From Megalonaias nervosa (Eukaryota; Mollusca; Bivalvia; Unionida; Unionidae), in contig JAECUM010001884.1 of NCBI GenBank assembly GCA_016617855.1, forward strand, positions 1 to 64,000: a stretch of 64,000 nucleotides of DNA. The letters are read 5' to 3'. How positions within the stretch are numbered: the stretch's first letter is position 1; each line of letters starts with the position of its first letter. Under the pieces are notes generated by a model. That model was given only the letters and a program-made list of their open reading frames with translations. It made no database searches and had not been told where the DNA came from. Positions 9,627-19,346 of the stretch are shown piece by piece. A program made the translations under genes and the position numbers.

Positions 9627-11167
9627 ATGTCTGTCAAAAATTATCTCGATTTAGCAAAACTTATGACAACGACAACACCGTAACAGAATTTGAATATATT
9701 GAGTATCTCGACGAAAATTCTAATGAGCCAAATAAAGCTGGTGTTAGAACATTTAATACCCGAGACGAAGATTATTTTTATTACCTCACAAGGCAATGTT
9801 GGAAGTTCGTGGCCAGATTACGACAGTAGCTAATCCGCCTGTCGTAATTGCAGCTGGAACAGAAGTAGCTCTTATAAATGATGGCTGGTGTTTATTTAAA
9901 AGTGCCAGATATCAGCTGGCCAATCAAACTGTCGAAAATATTTCAAGTCACCTGCAAGTTGCAAGTACAATCTTAAATATTATTTCGTTTTCTGATGATT
10001 ACTTCAGATCGACTGCAACTAATATGATGTGGTTTAAAGACACCGGAAGTGGTGCAATAATTCATGCGTCAGATGAACTTATTTCAAAAGGTGTTTTAAT
10101 ACACGGAGCTGATGCTGCTGCAGATGTTGTAATTGTAAGAAGTTTTCTTATTGTTAATGCAGACGCGCTAGGTATAGCCGCACCAGCTGCAGCTGCTAAC
10201 GCAGCCGCTACATTAGTTTCAATTACTGCTGCTTGTAATAATTTTGGTATAACACCGCCAGGTGCAGCTGCGACAGGCGTTGAAATGTTAGATTTAGTTA
10301 TTAACACAATTGGATTTCGAAATAGACGTTACAATGAAGGTCATGCTAAGAGAAAGGCACTTGCAGCAGAATCACGTCAAATTACAATGATGCTGCCATT
10401 AAGTAAAATATTTGGATTTTGTCGCGACTACAACAAAGTATTTCGTGGAGTTAAACATACTTATTTTAGATCGGGCAGAACAAAATGATTGTTTATTTCG
10501 ACTTGGCGGAGCTGACGTATAGTTTATTATAAATAAACTTGCGCTGTGGATGCCACGAATAACACCAACAGTTTCAAAATCGCTCGAATTAGATGATGTT
10601 CTTAAAAACCGCACAAACAAAATTCATTTTCAGCAACATAAAATATATCAAACAGCGGTTCCAAATACTACCGACTACACATGGTGAGTTACAACAACAT
10701 CAAGTGAACAACTGCCGAGGCAATTATTTGTTGTATTTCAGCAACAAGCCCGACGTGGTAACCAACAACAAAATAACGCAATATTTGATAATGCTAATGT
10801 TAGACGAATATATGCTAGACTAAATTCAAAGCAACATCCAGAACGAGCGATAGAATGCAATTTTGCAGATGACGCTAATAAAAATATTACTGGACCTTAC
10901 ATGTACCTGCTCGACGCAGTGCAAAAATATCAGGACGTTGGAGACGGATCTCAGATATCAGTAGAGGAATTTCGTACACTTTATCCGATATTTTATTTTG
11001 ATGTTAGTAAACAAAATGAAAGAGATGTAATTTCAACTGCTGATATTGAAATTACTTGGACATTAGGAGCAGTTCCAGTGGCACAGTTGTATGTATACGC
11101 GTTAGTGATCAGCGATAGATCTGTTACAATCGACTTTATCGAAGGTAAAATGTCGGTCCAAGTTTAA
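9627..11167 (+). pseudogene. Polinton major capsid protein (double jelly roll)
   Basis: The ATG at 9627 follows a TTATATAATC leader. Landmarks of the polintoviral hexon-like protein appear in order: FLEVRG-like strand (MLEVRGQI near 9796), GWCLFKSARYQLANQ, WFKDTGSG, SKIFGFCRDYNKV, a Gly-Gly-Ala turn before LALWMPRI, and near the C-terminus TLYPIFYFDVSKQNERD and VYALVISDRS, ending with KMSVQV. Length is about 510 residues. Lesions: frameshifts near 9660, 9795 and 10470, TAG at 10520-10522 and TGA at 10685-10687 (the latter after TGG, plausibly from CGA). It would form the trimeric capsomer of an icosahedral particle. Confidence 0.85.
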
Positions 11168-11214
11168 AACAAACTCAAAGTTCTGTTTAATCTGTAACTT
11201 TAATATAATTAAGG

Positions 11215-11616
11215 ATGACGAAATATATCGTAAAAGAAATATATTTGACTGATGGTCAAGTTAAAAAATTATCAGCTGCTGTTTCTAAACAACGGCAGGT
11301 TTCATTAAAAATCGCTATTAATAAAACTGGAACATTAACAAAATTAATGTTAACCAAAAAACAAGTAAATAAGTATAACCGCGGCAAACCTTTTGCTTTA
11401 AATTTAAGTGCCACACAAATAACAGCGATGGCAAAACATGGCGGCTTTTTCGGTCCGGCACTATCGGTAATTGCTAAAACTTTATTACCAAAACTTTTGC
11501 CGGTGTTAGGTACATTAGGACTAGCAGCAGCGTCTGACGCAGTATCTGGCGCAACGAAAAAAGCAGTTGAGGGCAGTGGTATTGTTGGCAGTGGTATAAA
11601 GAAAATTTTCGTTTAA
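11215..11616 (+). CDS. minor virion-type protein with GGFFGP hydrophobic core
   Basis: An intact 133-codon ORF, and one of the few unbroken genes. Residues 1-75 are basic and predicted soluble, with many Lys in short strands. After KHGGFFGPALSV comes a long Leu/Pro/Ala hydrophobic segment (about residues 82-107), then an Ala/Gly tail ending GSGIKKIF. A paralogous GGFIGPLLAG core occurs in the next gene. The pattern of a basic half plus a Gly-rich hydrophobic half is common in small Polinton virion proteins downstream of the capsid gene. A membrane-active or DNA-condensing role is possible. Function is not established. Confidence 0.6.
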   Translation: MTKYIVKEIYLTDGQVKKLSAAVSKQRQVSLKIAINKTGTLTKLMLTKKQVNKYNRGKPFALNLSATQITAMAKHGGFFGPALSVIAKTLLPKLLPVLGTLGLAAASDAVSGATKKAVEGSGIVGSGIKKIFV

Positions 11617-11628
11617 TTTTTTAGTTTA

Positions 11629-11867
11629 ATGTTTCGTATGAATGTCGATGGTAACAAAATTGGGAAAATTACTTGCAATTTTATGTGGACTGATAAATAT
11701 AATGCCACGACGAAGAAAAACAAACAACGAAAAAAAAGACACCGCGACGTCAAAGAACAAACAAAGGCGGATTTATAGGACCATTGCTGGCGGGAGTAGC
11801 GGGAAGTCTACTGCCAAATCTGCTGGGAATAGGACGAGGACTAACATTACCGGGCACAAGGAGATAA
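11629..11867 (+). pseudogene. second GGFIGP-type small virion protein
   Basis: The ATG at 11629 opens a strongly basic region (KKNKQRKKRHRDVKEQ). Near 11760 the sense passes to another frame that encodes GGFIGPLLAGVAGSLLPNLL followed by a short basic tail and a stop at 11865-11867. The glycine-rich hydrophobic core is clearly similar to GGFFGPALSV in the gene at 11215-11616. An overlapping longer ORF starting at 11642 in a third frame reads through the same DNA, but I consider that part a shadow. About 80 residues. A basic DNA-binding or core protein is a reasonable guess. Confidence 0.5.
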
Positions 11868-11878
11868 AATCTCCTGCG

Positions 11879-12313
11879 ACCCCATTAAGTAACTTTGATA
11901 TACTTGATAAGCTAAAACAAATCAAAAATTTCCACGGAGTTTATTCCAAAGATGAACTTGCGGCGATAAAATCGCTGGGTTCCTGTGTGATAGATATACA
12001 AGATTTCAACGACGGATCTGGCACACATTGGATAGCAGTTTATAATAACAATTACTTTGATTCATTTGGACTTCCACCGAGCGACGCAATAAAAAAATAT
12101 ATGTCCAGATATAAAATAATAAATTACTCGTCCAATCAACTTCAACCTATTGGAACATCAGCTTGTGGATATTATTGCGTGATGTTCATTAAACAGATGT
12201 CCGCGAGTTTGAAGAACTCTGCCTCTGATTTTTTAAAATTTATTTTACAGTTTGACAAGCATCCTTCTCACGCTAATGATGAAATTGCAATTAATTTTGC
12301 CAATTTTATCTAA
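11879..12313 (+). CDS. adenain-like cysteine protease (capsid maturation)
   Basis: The open frame extends upstream to 11642, but the DNA before about 11870 encodes the GGFIGP protein in another frame, so the protease itself probably begins near LSNFDILDK (11885). No ATG is present there, and the original start may be mutated. The catalytic set of the adenovirus-type protease is visible: His in GTHWIAVY, Asp in YFDSFGLP, Gln in NQLQPIGTSA, and the nucleophile Cys in SACGYYC. About 145 residues, somewhat shorter than the usual Polinton protease. In related viruses it cleaves capsid and core precursors. The body is uninterrupted. Confidence 0.82.
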   Translation, partial: TPLSNFDILDKLKQIKNFHGVYSKDELAAIKSLGSCVIDIQDFNDGSGTHWIAVYNNNYFDSFGLPPSDAIKKYMSRYKIINYSSNQLQPIGTSACGYYCVMFIKQMSASLKNSASDFLKFILQFDKHPSHANDEIAINFANFI

Positions 12314-12357
12314 ACTTGTAAAACTACAAGTAATTCTATCTAAATTACAAATATATA

Positions 12358-12549
12358 ATGTCAACATATTGTCTCAAATGTAAAACAAAAAGAGAAAATA
12401 ATGAAACAACAGAAAAAACAAAGAACAACAGGATGATGCTGAAAAGTCTTTGCGCAATTTGTGGAAAAAGAAAAAGTATGTTTTTGAGGAAATTATCCGA
12501 AGCTGGATGTACTGACGTTGTCAGGGACGTTATTTTAGTAGACGATTGA
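12358..12549 (+). CDS. small zinc-ribbon protein
   Basis: An intact 63-codon ORF after a TATATA leader. Two CxxC knuckles (YCLKC near residue 4; LCAIC near residue 31) followed by GKRKSMFLR form a compact zinc ribbon with a basic strand, similar to the small DUF5679-type domains that accompany Polinton genes. It may bind nucleic acid. It sits between the protease and PLA2-like genes. The C-terminal tail is acidic and probably disordered. Confidence 0.6.
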   Translation: MSTYCLKCKTKRENNETTEKTKNNRMMLKSLCAICGKRKSMFLRKLSEAGCTDVVRDVILVDD

Positions 12550-12659
12550 AAACAAATATTATTATAAATCTGAAAATATTGCGATTCTGACAGAGATTTA
12601 TGTCTCGAGTAAAATAAAATTGTCACATACTGTCAACAATGTAACAACACAGAAATAAT

Positions 12660-13035
12660 ATGAACAGGTATAGATATACATAAATTGATTGGCAAACTGC
12701 CGAAACCAAAAGGCGGTTGGACATTGCCAGGCCATAAATTTACTGGACCTTATAATCCATTAGATAAACAACTAGATGAAAACGATAATCCGCTGCCAGG
12801 ACAAGAGCCTTACAATCAAGTTGATGAGATAGCAATGCGTCATGATATCTGCTACTGGGACAACGAACAAGATAAGCACGGCTGCGATAAAGTAATGTTA
12901 GACGAACTTCGTGACATGAAACCAAAGGGAATCAGGGAAAGGGTTGACCGAAAGTTGGTGCAGGGTTTTAATGGAGCAAAATATAAATTAGGACTTGGCA
13001 ATGATGATCTGGCAGCTGAATTACACAAACCTTAA
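12660..13035 (+). pseudogene. parvovirus-type phospholipase A2-like domain
   Basis: The original start is probably the ATG at 12660, which is seven codons from a stop. A frameshift near 12682 moves into the frame that stays open from 12685 to 13035. The frame carries the calcium-loop-like FTGPYNPLDKQL, then the His-Asp pair in MRHDICYWD followed by HGCDKVM. This is the arrangement of the compact PLA2 domain seen in parvoviral VP1. In viruses that carry it, the domain is used to breach endosomal membranes. Here that role is inference. The end of the frame (ELHKP, stop at 13033-13035) abuts the integrase N-terminus, separated only by an A-run. Confidence 0.72.
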
Positions 13036-14155
13036 AAAAAAAGTTTCCGCGACGTAAAGTTGTCGCAAATACCGTTGACGATATCTGGGCGATAGATTTA
13101 GTTGATGTGTCAAATCTAGCTGAATTTAACAATAATAAGAGATATCTTTTTAATGTCATAGATGTTTTTAGCAAATATGCTTTTAGTGTGTCAATTTCAG
13201 ATAAGACAGGAACGTCGATAACTGATGTGCTAAAACAAATAATAACAACTACAGAAAGAAAACCAAATAGAATCTGGACCGACCACGGAGCAGAATGTTT
13301 TAATAAAAAGTTCGAGCAGTTTTTGGAACAAAATAACATAAAAAAAATATGTTACAGGAAATGAAGGTAAAAGCGTTGTCGTCGAGCGATTTAATATCAC
13401 TCTAAACGAAAAAATTCATGAGTATTTGACAGCTAAAAATACAAATAAATATATTGATAATTTACAGAACATTGTTGACGAATACAATAACACGAAACAC
13501 CGAACCAGTAAAATGTCGCCAGATGACGCAATTAAAAATCCGATATTAGCAAACGAAAACATGTACCGCAGACATAAATTTAAAGTTGGTGATCGAGTTA
13601 GAATTTCTCTGACGAAAAAAACATTTGTAAAAGGATTTACTCCAAACTGGAGCGAAGAAGTATTTGTGATGTGATGTGATGTGATTATGATTTTTAACGT
13701 AGCTTTAACAATTTTTCAGTCATATCGCTAGGATGTCTGCAGTGTGGCAGTTTATAGTGATGTCTAGCACTAAGGCATCATGCCGCAGACATGTAGCATG
13801 ATGTCCCACCCAGTCACATTATCCTGACACCAGGCCGACCAGTCCTAACATTAACCTCTTAATGCTGAGCGCCAAGCGAGGCAGCTGTTAGTACCATTTT
13901 TGTAAGTCTTAAGAAGTATTTGTTGTTGATAAAGTACTTTTAACAATACCTGTAACATACGCGCTGAAGGATTTATTGGGTGAGCCTATAACTGGTAGTT
14001 TTTACGAGCAGGAACTTCAGAAAACTTCCCAAGATATATTTGTTATTGAAAAAGTTATCCGAAAACGCGGCAACAAAAGTTTAGTTAAATGGAGAGGATA
14101 TAGCGATAAATTTAATAGCTGGGCACCAACTAAGTCGATGCAAAATTATTTATAA
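13036..14155 (+). pseudogene. Polinton integrase (rve core + chromodomain), interrupted by a SINE
   Basis: Retroviral-type integrase that would insert the linear element with 6-bp duplications. There is no start codon; the frame begins right after an A-run (13036-13044) following the PLA2-like domain. Catalytic D,D-35-E residues are visible: Asp in WAIDLVDV, Asp in IWTDHGAECF, Glu in VVERFN. One frameshift near 13355 lies between the second Asp and the Glu. The SH3-like region (FKVGDRVRIS) is cut at 13667 by a SINE. After the SINE the same frame resumes at 13924 and ends with a chromodomain (IEKVIRKRG, LVKWRGY, FNSW), with a stop at 14153-14155. Chromodomains are thought to guide integration to modified chromatin. 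Confidence 0.88.
13655..13923 (-). mobile_element. 5'-truncated tRNA-derived SINE (family 1) inside the integrase, 13-bp TSD
   Basis: The body at 13668-13910 is nearly identical to the 3' part of the SINE copies at 36553, 41245 and 51332 but stops before the tRNA-like head. It is flanked by the perfect duplication AAGAAGTATTTGT at 13655-13667 and 13911-13923. Truncation at the 5' end with a target duplication is the mark of target-primed reverse transcription. The insertion removed integrase function and dates after integration of the Polinton. Confidence 0.9.
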
Positions 14156-14654
14156 TTTTGTGCAATAATGTTATTATAAATTTGTTCGTACTTTACAAGT
14201 ACAGATTTACATTTGATAGTTTTACATAACGAAATTAAATGTAATTTTCTTGTATTATCAACTGGCATTAAATTAAATATTTTAACAAAAATAAAATCAT
14301 ATTTTATATTTCTTTGATGGCCAGTTATTTTTATATTTAAAAAAGGTTTGATAAGCTGCCAAAATATTTGTTGTTCAGCAACAGTAAAATTAAATTTTAT
14401 TATTTATTTTTTAGCAATGTGATACTTAACATTATATCGTCCAGTTGTCGGTCTGCTGTAATTTTTTTGTCAGCGACAGCAACGCTGCTGTCATCTTCGT
14501 CGTCATTGTTGTATACAATATCATCTTCGCTATAGCTAGAAAATTTGTAGGTGACTTTGTTGTTAGTGATTGACAAAATTGGCAAAATTACTTGTAATTT
14601 TGTGGCTATATAATCTTCCGAATATATATCAGCAAGTCGCTTAATCAAGTTCAT
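14146..14654 (-). pseudogene. small minus-strand Polinton gene, unknown, interrupted at 14400
   Basis: The frame from 14654 (MNLIKRLADIYSEDYI) is open for 84 codons, with an acidic patch (YNNDDEDDSS), and stops at 14400. Immediately beyond, a second minus-strand frame is open for about 85 codons to 14146-14148, with protein-like composition (NFTVAEQQIFWQLIKPFL; LHLISLCKTIKCKS). An indel in the A/T run at 14400-14410 probably split one ~168-residue gene. Its end overlaps the integrase end by about 10 bp, convergently. Function unknown. Confidence 0.45.
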
Positions 14655-14688
14655 ATTATAATATACTTTTATCTAATTATAAATAATA
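14655..14688. promoter_or_regulatory. divergent TATA-rich promoter
   Basis: Thirty-four bp between divergent ATGs contain ATTATAATATAC and AATTATAAATAATA, TATA-like in both directions. Confidence 0.35.
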
Positions 14689-14985
14689 ATGGCCAGCGAA
14701 ACAAGATCTCCAGAAGTAAAATATCATCAAAAACTTAATATATTAAATTACAAGGAACTAGCCGAAGCAGTTCGAAAATGTCTGTCAGGTTATAGTGCAT
14801 ATTTGGTTTATGTGAATATAATGCAAGGCGAGTCTGATAAAATTCTCCTAACAACGGCAGAAAAAAATCAACTTAATGAAAGTTCATTTTTAACATTAAA
14901 ATTTGACCGAGATGATACTCTTATGTTTTGTCATAAATGCTTAACTAGAACAGAATTACGAAATATAATTAATCACTGTATTTGA
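14689..14985 (+). CDS. small intact Polinton ORF with C-terminal Cys motif
   Basis: A 98-codon intact frame: a polar N-terminus, a central helical/beta region (YSAYLVYVNIMQGES) and a C-terminal FCHKCLTRTEL plus a final HC, suggesting a half zinc finger or a metal-binding tail. Its end overlaps the end of the HNH gene by 30 bp on the opposite strand. I do not recognise the family; a regulator of early expression or replication is possible but unsupported. Confidence 0.5.
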   Translation: MASETRSPEVKYHQKLNILNYKELAEAVRKCLSGYSAYLVYVNIMQGESDKILLTTAEKNQLNESSFLTLKFDRDDTLMFCHKCLTRTELRNIINHCI

Positions 14986-15775
14986 AAATGTTAACGTCGA
15001 TGTTGCTGATTTATATAAACCATCAGCTACATCTTTTACTGAACTGGGGTTAATTTTCAGATGTTTTGCGGTAGAATAAATTGATTTAAATTGTATTTCT
15101 TCTCCAGTGTCAATATTTACTGAGATAATCGATCTAGAATATCTAACACCACCAGCATCTCCTCGTCTGGTGTTTTCTTTTTGCGTAACGAGATCGAGAT
15201 TTTCAATCCGGTTGTCTGATTCAATTTTATTTTTATGATCAATAACTAAATTATTTAAAATAACACCGTTAAATATTTCGTAAACAAATCTGTGTGATTT
15301 ATAATTAACAAAATCTGTTTTTGTTCCTCTGACCCTAATTATAAGATACCCATGTTTATCTAATTTTCCTAATATTTTTTTTTCTTTTTGTTTTTCTATT
15401 TCTAATAATTCCGCGATCGTTAGCCTCATATAGATCAAAAACCGGGTGCGGTTGATACTCATTTTGTAAAGCTAAATTCTCAACATTGTCATCAGTAATC
15501 GAATTATTGACTCTATAAACTCTTTGTCCAACTGGGATATCATCACAAAACAAAGTATAAACAAAATCTTTTCTAAACATTTCAATTCTATCTGTATCAT
15601 CACCTTTCACTGAAATTATCATACCAGCCGGAGTTGGTTTTCCTACAGATGTTTTAGATTTTATGTTAATAACTGAACCCAATGCATTTCCAGCATATAA
15701 GTTGTACTTTGGGTGAACGTGACAAGTTTCTTGCTCGGTTGCTGTCAATCTAATGTATCTCAGAATTTCTGACAT
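14956..15775 (-). pseudogene. HNH homing-type endonuclease with NUMOD1-like tail
   Basis: The N-terminal frame starts at 15775. Reading then passes, through a nine-A run near 15373-15381, into the frame ending at 14956. The second half holds a canonical HNH fold: His in KSHRFVYEIFNG, the IDHKN pair, and NRIENLDLVTQKEN. It is followed by a NUMOD1-like helix-turn-helix (IYSTAKHLKINPSSVKDV) at the C-terminus. The first half repeats the same architecture in degenerate form (DFVYTLF, VYRVNN, DNVENLAL) without the catalytic His residues, so an internal duplication produced a dead plus a live module. Such proteins are typical of phage and giant-virus homing endonucleases and could have cut uninterrupted sister elements. 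One frameshift inactivates this copy, unless it is a sequencing error. Confidence 0.75.
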
Positions 15776-15850
15776 TATACTATAGGGATTTTATATCTCT
15801 AATTGATTTTTTTACGTAAGTTTTAATTAAATATAAAAATACTATATATA
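15776..15850. promoter_or_regulatory. divergent promoter between HNH and polymerase genes
   Basis: The spacer contains TATAAAATCCC and TATACTATA near the HNH start and AAATATAAAAATACTATATATA ending at the polymerase ATG. TATA-like boxes lie about 10-30 bp from each start. Confidence 0.4.
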
Positions 15851-18800
15851 ATGTTAAAATTGCGCGATATTGCTAAAATGAGCATTATCAAAACAGAAAA
15901 AATTGCTACAGCATTCTCAGGATACGACAACAGTTACAAATTTGATAATCAAAATGTTTTAGCAAATTTTAACTTTACAAATTTATATCATCTTTTACAA
16001 CCAGTTATAGCCCAAGAACTTGCAGCTCACAAAAGTATCAAACTAATGGTTCAGTATCATATAATTTTATCAAAGTTACACGCAATCGAAAAAGATATAA
16101 TTGATATAATCTTTGAAAATACAAGTTTCGACAAAGAAATTTCAGAACCATATTTAACAGCTAAATAACGAAAAATATTAACTGGAACAAATATTTCCTC
16201 TGTCGCAGATGAAATACACCAAGAAATAAATAAAAAATTGGAGGAATTTACTTCATCTTGGTCAGGTTGGAAATTTGAAATGATAAAGGAAGTTTTAATT
16301 CATACAGCAAATTATAACGTACTGCGAGGTAGTTCTTACGTTGATCTTTCAAAAAAAAATTAAAAACAAAAAATGCTGTATAAATGTCAAAAACAACGAC
16401 GATCAATGTTTTCGTTGGTCAATTTTGTCTGAGAGACATCCTCAGAGTGACCACGGTGACCGAATTGAAAAGTATTTGCCATACAAAGACGAACTAGATT
16501 TTAACGGAATAACGTTTCCAGTGGCAGAAAATCAGATACCAAAGTTTGAAAAACAAAACAGTATTTCAGTAAATGTTTTCGGACTAGATGAGCGAGAAAA
16601 TGTTTACCCAAGGTATATTTCAGAGACTGCTACACAAAAGACAATAAATTTATTATTTTATCGAGGACATTACGTTTGGATAAAAAAACTTTAACGGCTT
16701 AGTTGGCGGACAGTATAATAAAAATAAAAAGAAGAAATATTTCTGTTACAAATGTTTGCAGGGTTTTTCTAAGAATGAGAAACTACAGGAACATATTAAA
16801 TACTGTGTCAACGTTCAAAGAATAACAATGCCCGGCGAAAAAGAAAAAGTCTTAAAATTAAAAAATTATGATCATAAGCTAAATATACCTTTCGTTATTT
16901 ATGCCGATTTTGAGTGTCTACTCGTTCCAGTGGCTGGGGCTGAAAATAATCTAAATAAATCAAGTACAAGACAACTACAGCAACATGTTCCTTGCGGAGT
17001 AGCTTATAAAGTAGTTTGTTGCGCCGATGACAAGTTTTCATGTCCGATTAAGTTATATAGATGTAAAGATAATGAATCTGAAAGTCCGGCGGTATGGTTA
17101 TTAAAAAATCTTATAGATGATGTTAATAAATTTCTAACAAATTATTTAAGACAGCGCCAATGAAAATAACGTCTAAATAACAACTTGAATTTAACGAAGC
17201 GGTTGATTGTCATATTTGCGAAAAGTTATTGGTAGACTCAAACGGAGTCCAAGATAAAGTGCGCGATCACTGTCATCTGACCGGTCAGTATCATGGGGCA
17301 GCTCATAATAATTGTAATTTAAAATTTCATGCACCAAAGTTTATACCTGTCGTTTTACATAACTTTCGCGGCTATGATAGTCATATCATTGTAGAAGCTT
17401 TTGGCAATGAGGATTTTGAAAAATATATGTCAGTTACTCTCGGAAAATTACGTTTTATTGACAGTCTACAATTTACATTAGTATCATTAGAAGATCTTGT
17501 AGAAAATGTTGTAAAAGCTGGTAGCAGTTTTAATAATCTGCGAAGTTGCTTTGGTCGTAAATTTAATCTACTGACAAGAAACGGTATCTCTCCGTTTGAG
17601 TATCTCGGCGACTGGAGCAGATTTGATGAAACTTTTCTTGCCTGGCAAAGATAAATTTTACTCGCAACTCAAAAATGAAAATATTACAGACGACGAGTAC
17701 AAATATGCACAAGATATTTGGAATAAATTTAGTTGTAAAACATTTGGTGATTATCATGATTTATATTTGAAAACAGATGTTTTATTCCTAGCAGATGTTT
17801 TTGAAAGTTTTCGTCGAGTAAGCTACAGCAACTACGGACTAGATCCCTGCTGGTATTATTCTGCTCCCGGACTGTCGTGGGACGCTCTACTAAAAACAAG
17901 TAAAATAGAATTAGATCTCGTAGCAGATGTCGATATGTTTAATTTTATTGAAAAAGGTATCAGAGGCGGAATTAGCGTCATAACAAAAAAAAATATGCAG
18001 TAGCTAATAATAAATATCTAAAAAATTATGATAAAAATCTCCCGTCGAGTTATATTATTTATCTAGATTGCGTCAATTTGTATGGTTGGGCCATGTCAGA
18101 GCCAATGACCTGCGGTGGATTTCACTGGATATCTCCAGATCAATTTCTTAAAGAAAGTGAAAAAGATTTACCCAGAAAAATTAACAATGTCAGTTATTTT
18201 GTTGAAGCTGATCTAGATTACCCTAGTTCGTTACATGATCTACACAACGACTACTCATTTCGTGCAGAGTCTATGATGATAGATTACAGTTTACTATCAC
18301 CCGAACGATGAGCCATGACAACAGCAAAAAATTCGACTGTTAATAAGTTAGTTCCAAATTTATTAAATAAAAGAAATTATGTGATACATTACAAAAATTT
18401 AAAACAAGCAGTAGATGCTGGACTAATTCTGAGAAAAGTTCATCGTGTGCTAAAATTTAATCAGTCTAGGTGGATGTCAAATTATATTGACTTAAATACC
18501 AAACGTCGTGCTGTAGCTAAGACCGACTTTGAGAAAAACTTTTTTAAGTTAATGAATAACTCAGTTTTTGGAAAGACAATGGAGAACATTAGAAAGAGAG
18601 TAAATCTTGAAATTGTTAATGATATAAATCGCAGAAATAAATTAGTTAACGATGACGGTTTTGTCAGCATGAAAATATTTAATGAAAATCTTGTTGCAAT
18701 ACAACGACGAAAGACAAATTTAAAGTTAAATAAACCGATTTATATTGGTGCAGCTGTACTTGATATATCAAAGTGGCTGATGTACGACTTTCACTATAAT

Positions 18801-19346
18801 TTCACCAAAAAGCAGTGGCCAGATTCAGAGTTGCTATTTACTGATACAGACTAGCTAGTTTATAATATAAAATGTGAAGATGTCTATGAAGATATTTATA
18901 GCAATAAAAATTTATTTGATTTATCAGATTATCCGACTAGTAGTGGATTTAATGATAATACGAATAAAAAAGTTATTGGTAAAATGAAAGATGAGTTTAT
19001 GTTTGTGCCGGTGAGAGAGTTTGTTGGACTTCGAAGTAAAATGTATGCCGTAATTCTCGACGATAATAAACTGACAAAGAAAGCGAAAGGCATTCCTCGT
19101 GGATACGTCCAAAAATGTATGAAATTTAACGATTTTAAAACCGCACTAAACAATAATGTCAGTTTTATTAAGACAAATGTAATCCGTACAAATCTTCACA
19201 AGCTCGAGACAGATACGATTATTAAACGTGGACTTAGCAATTTCGATGATAAAAGATATTGCAAAAATGGTATAAACACACTTGCGTTAGGTCATTTTAG
19301 AACTGGTGATTTAGAAACGTCTGTCTTGTGTTTGAAAGGGAGATAA
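15851..19346 (+). pseudogene. protein-primed family B DNA polymerase (pPolB)
   Basis: Replicative polymerase of Polintons. The ATG at 15851 follows a TATATA leader. About 1,160 codons, consistent with the family. In order: an N-terminal helical region; SGWKFEMIK and VLRGSSYVDL; a Cys-rich finger (YFCYKCLQGF, HIKYC); exonuclease motifs DFE (YADFECLL, 16900), ExoII in NFRGYDSHI, ExoIII in YLKTDVLFLADV; palm motif A (YLDCVNLYGW, about 18061), motif B (LMNNSVFGKTMEN, about 18553), motif C (TDTD, 18840-18851). A Cys/His cluster (CHICEK, DHCHLTGQYHG) lies before ExoII. Lesions: TAA 16166-16168; frameshifts near 16355, 16685, 17160 (with a TAA about 17178), 17640 and 17990; TGA 18309-18311; TAG 18852-18854 directly after motif C. 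Confidence 0.9.

Noticed and set aside
11642..11878. N-terminal extension of the protease ORF
   Set aside because: The same DNA encodes the GGFIGP-type protein in another frame, which has clear similarity to the preceding gene; the extension looks like a shadow.
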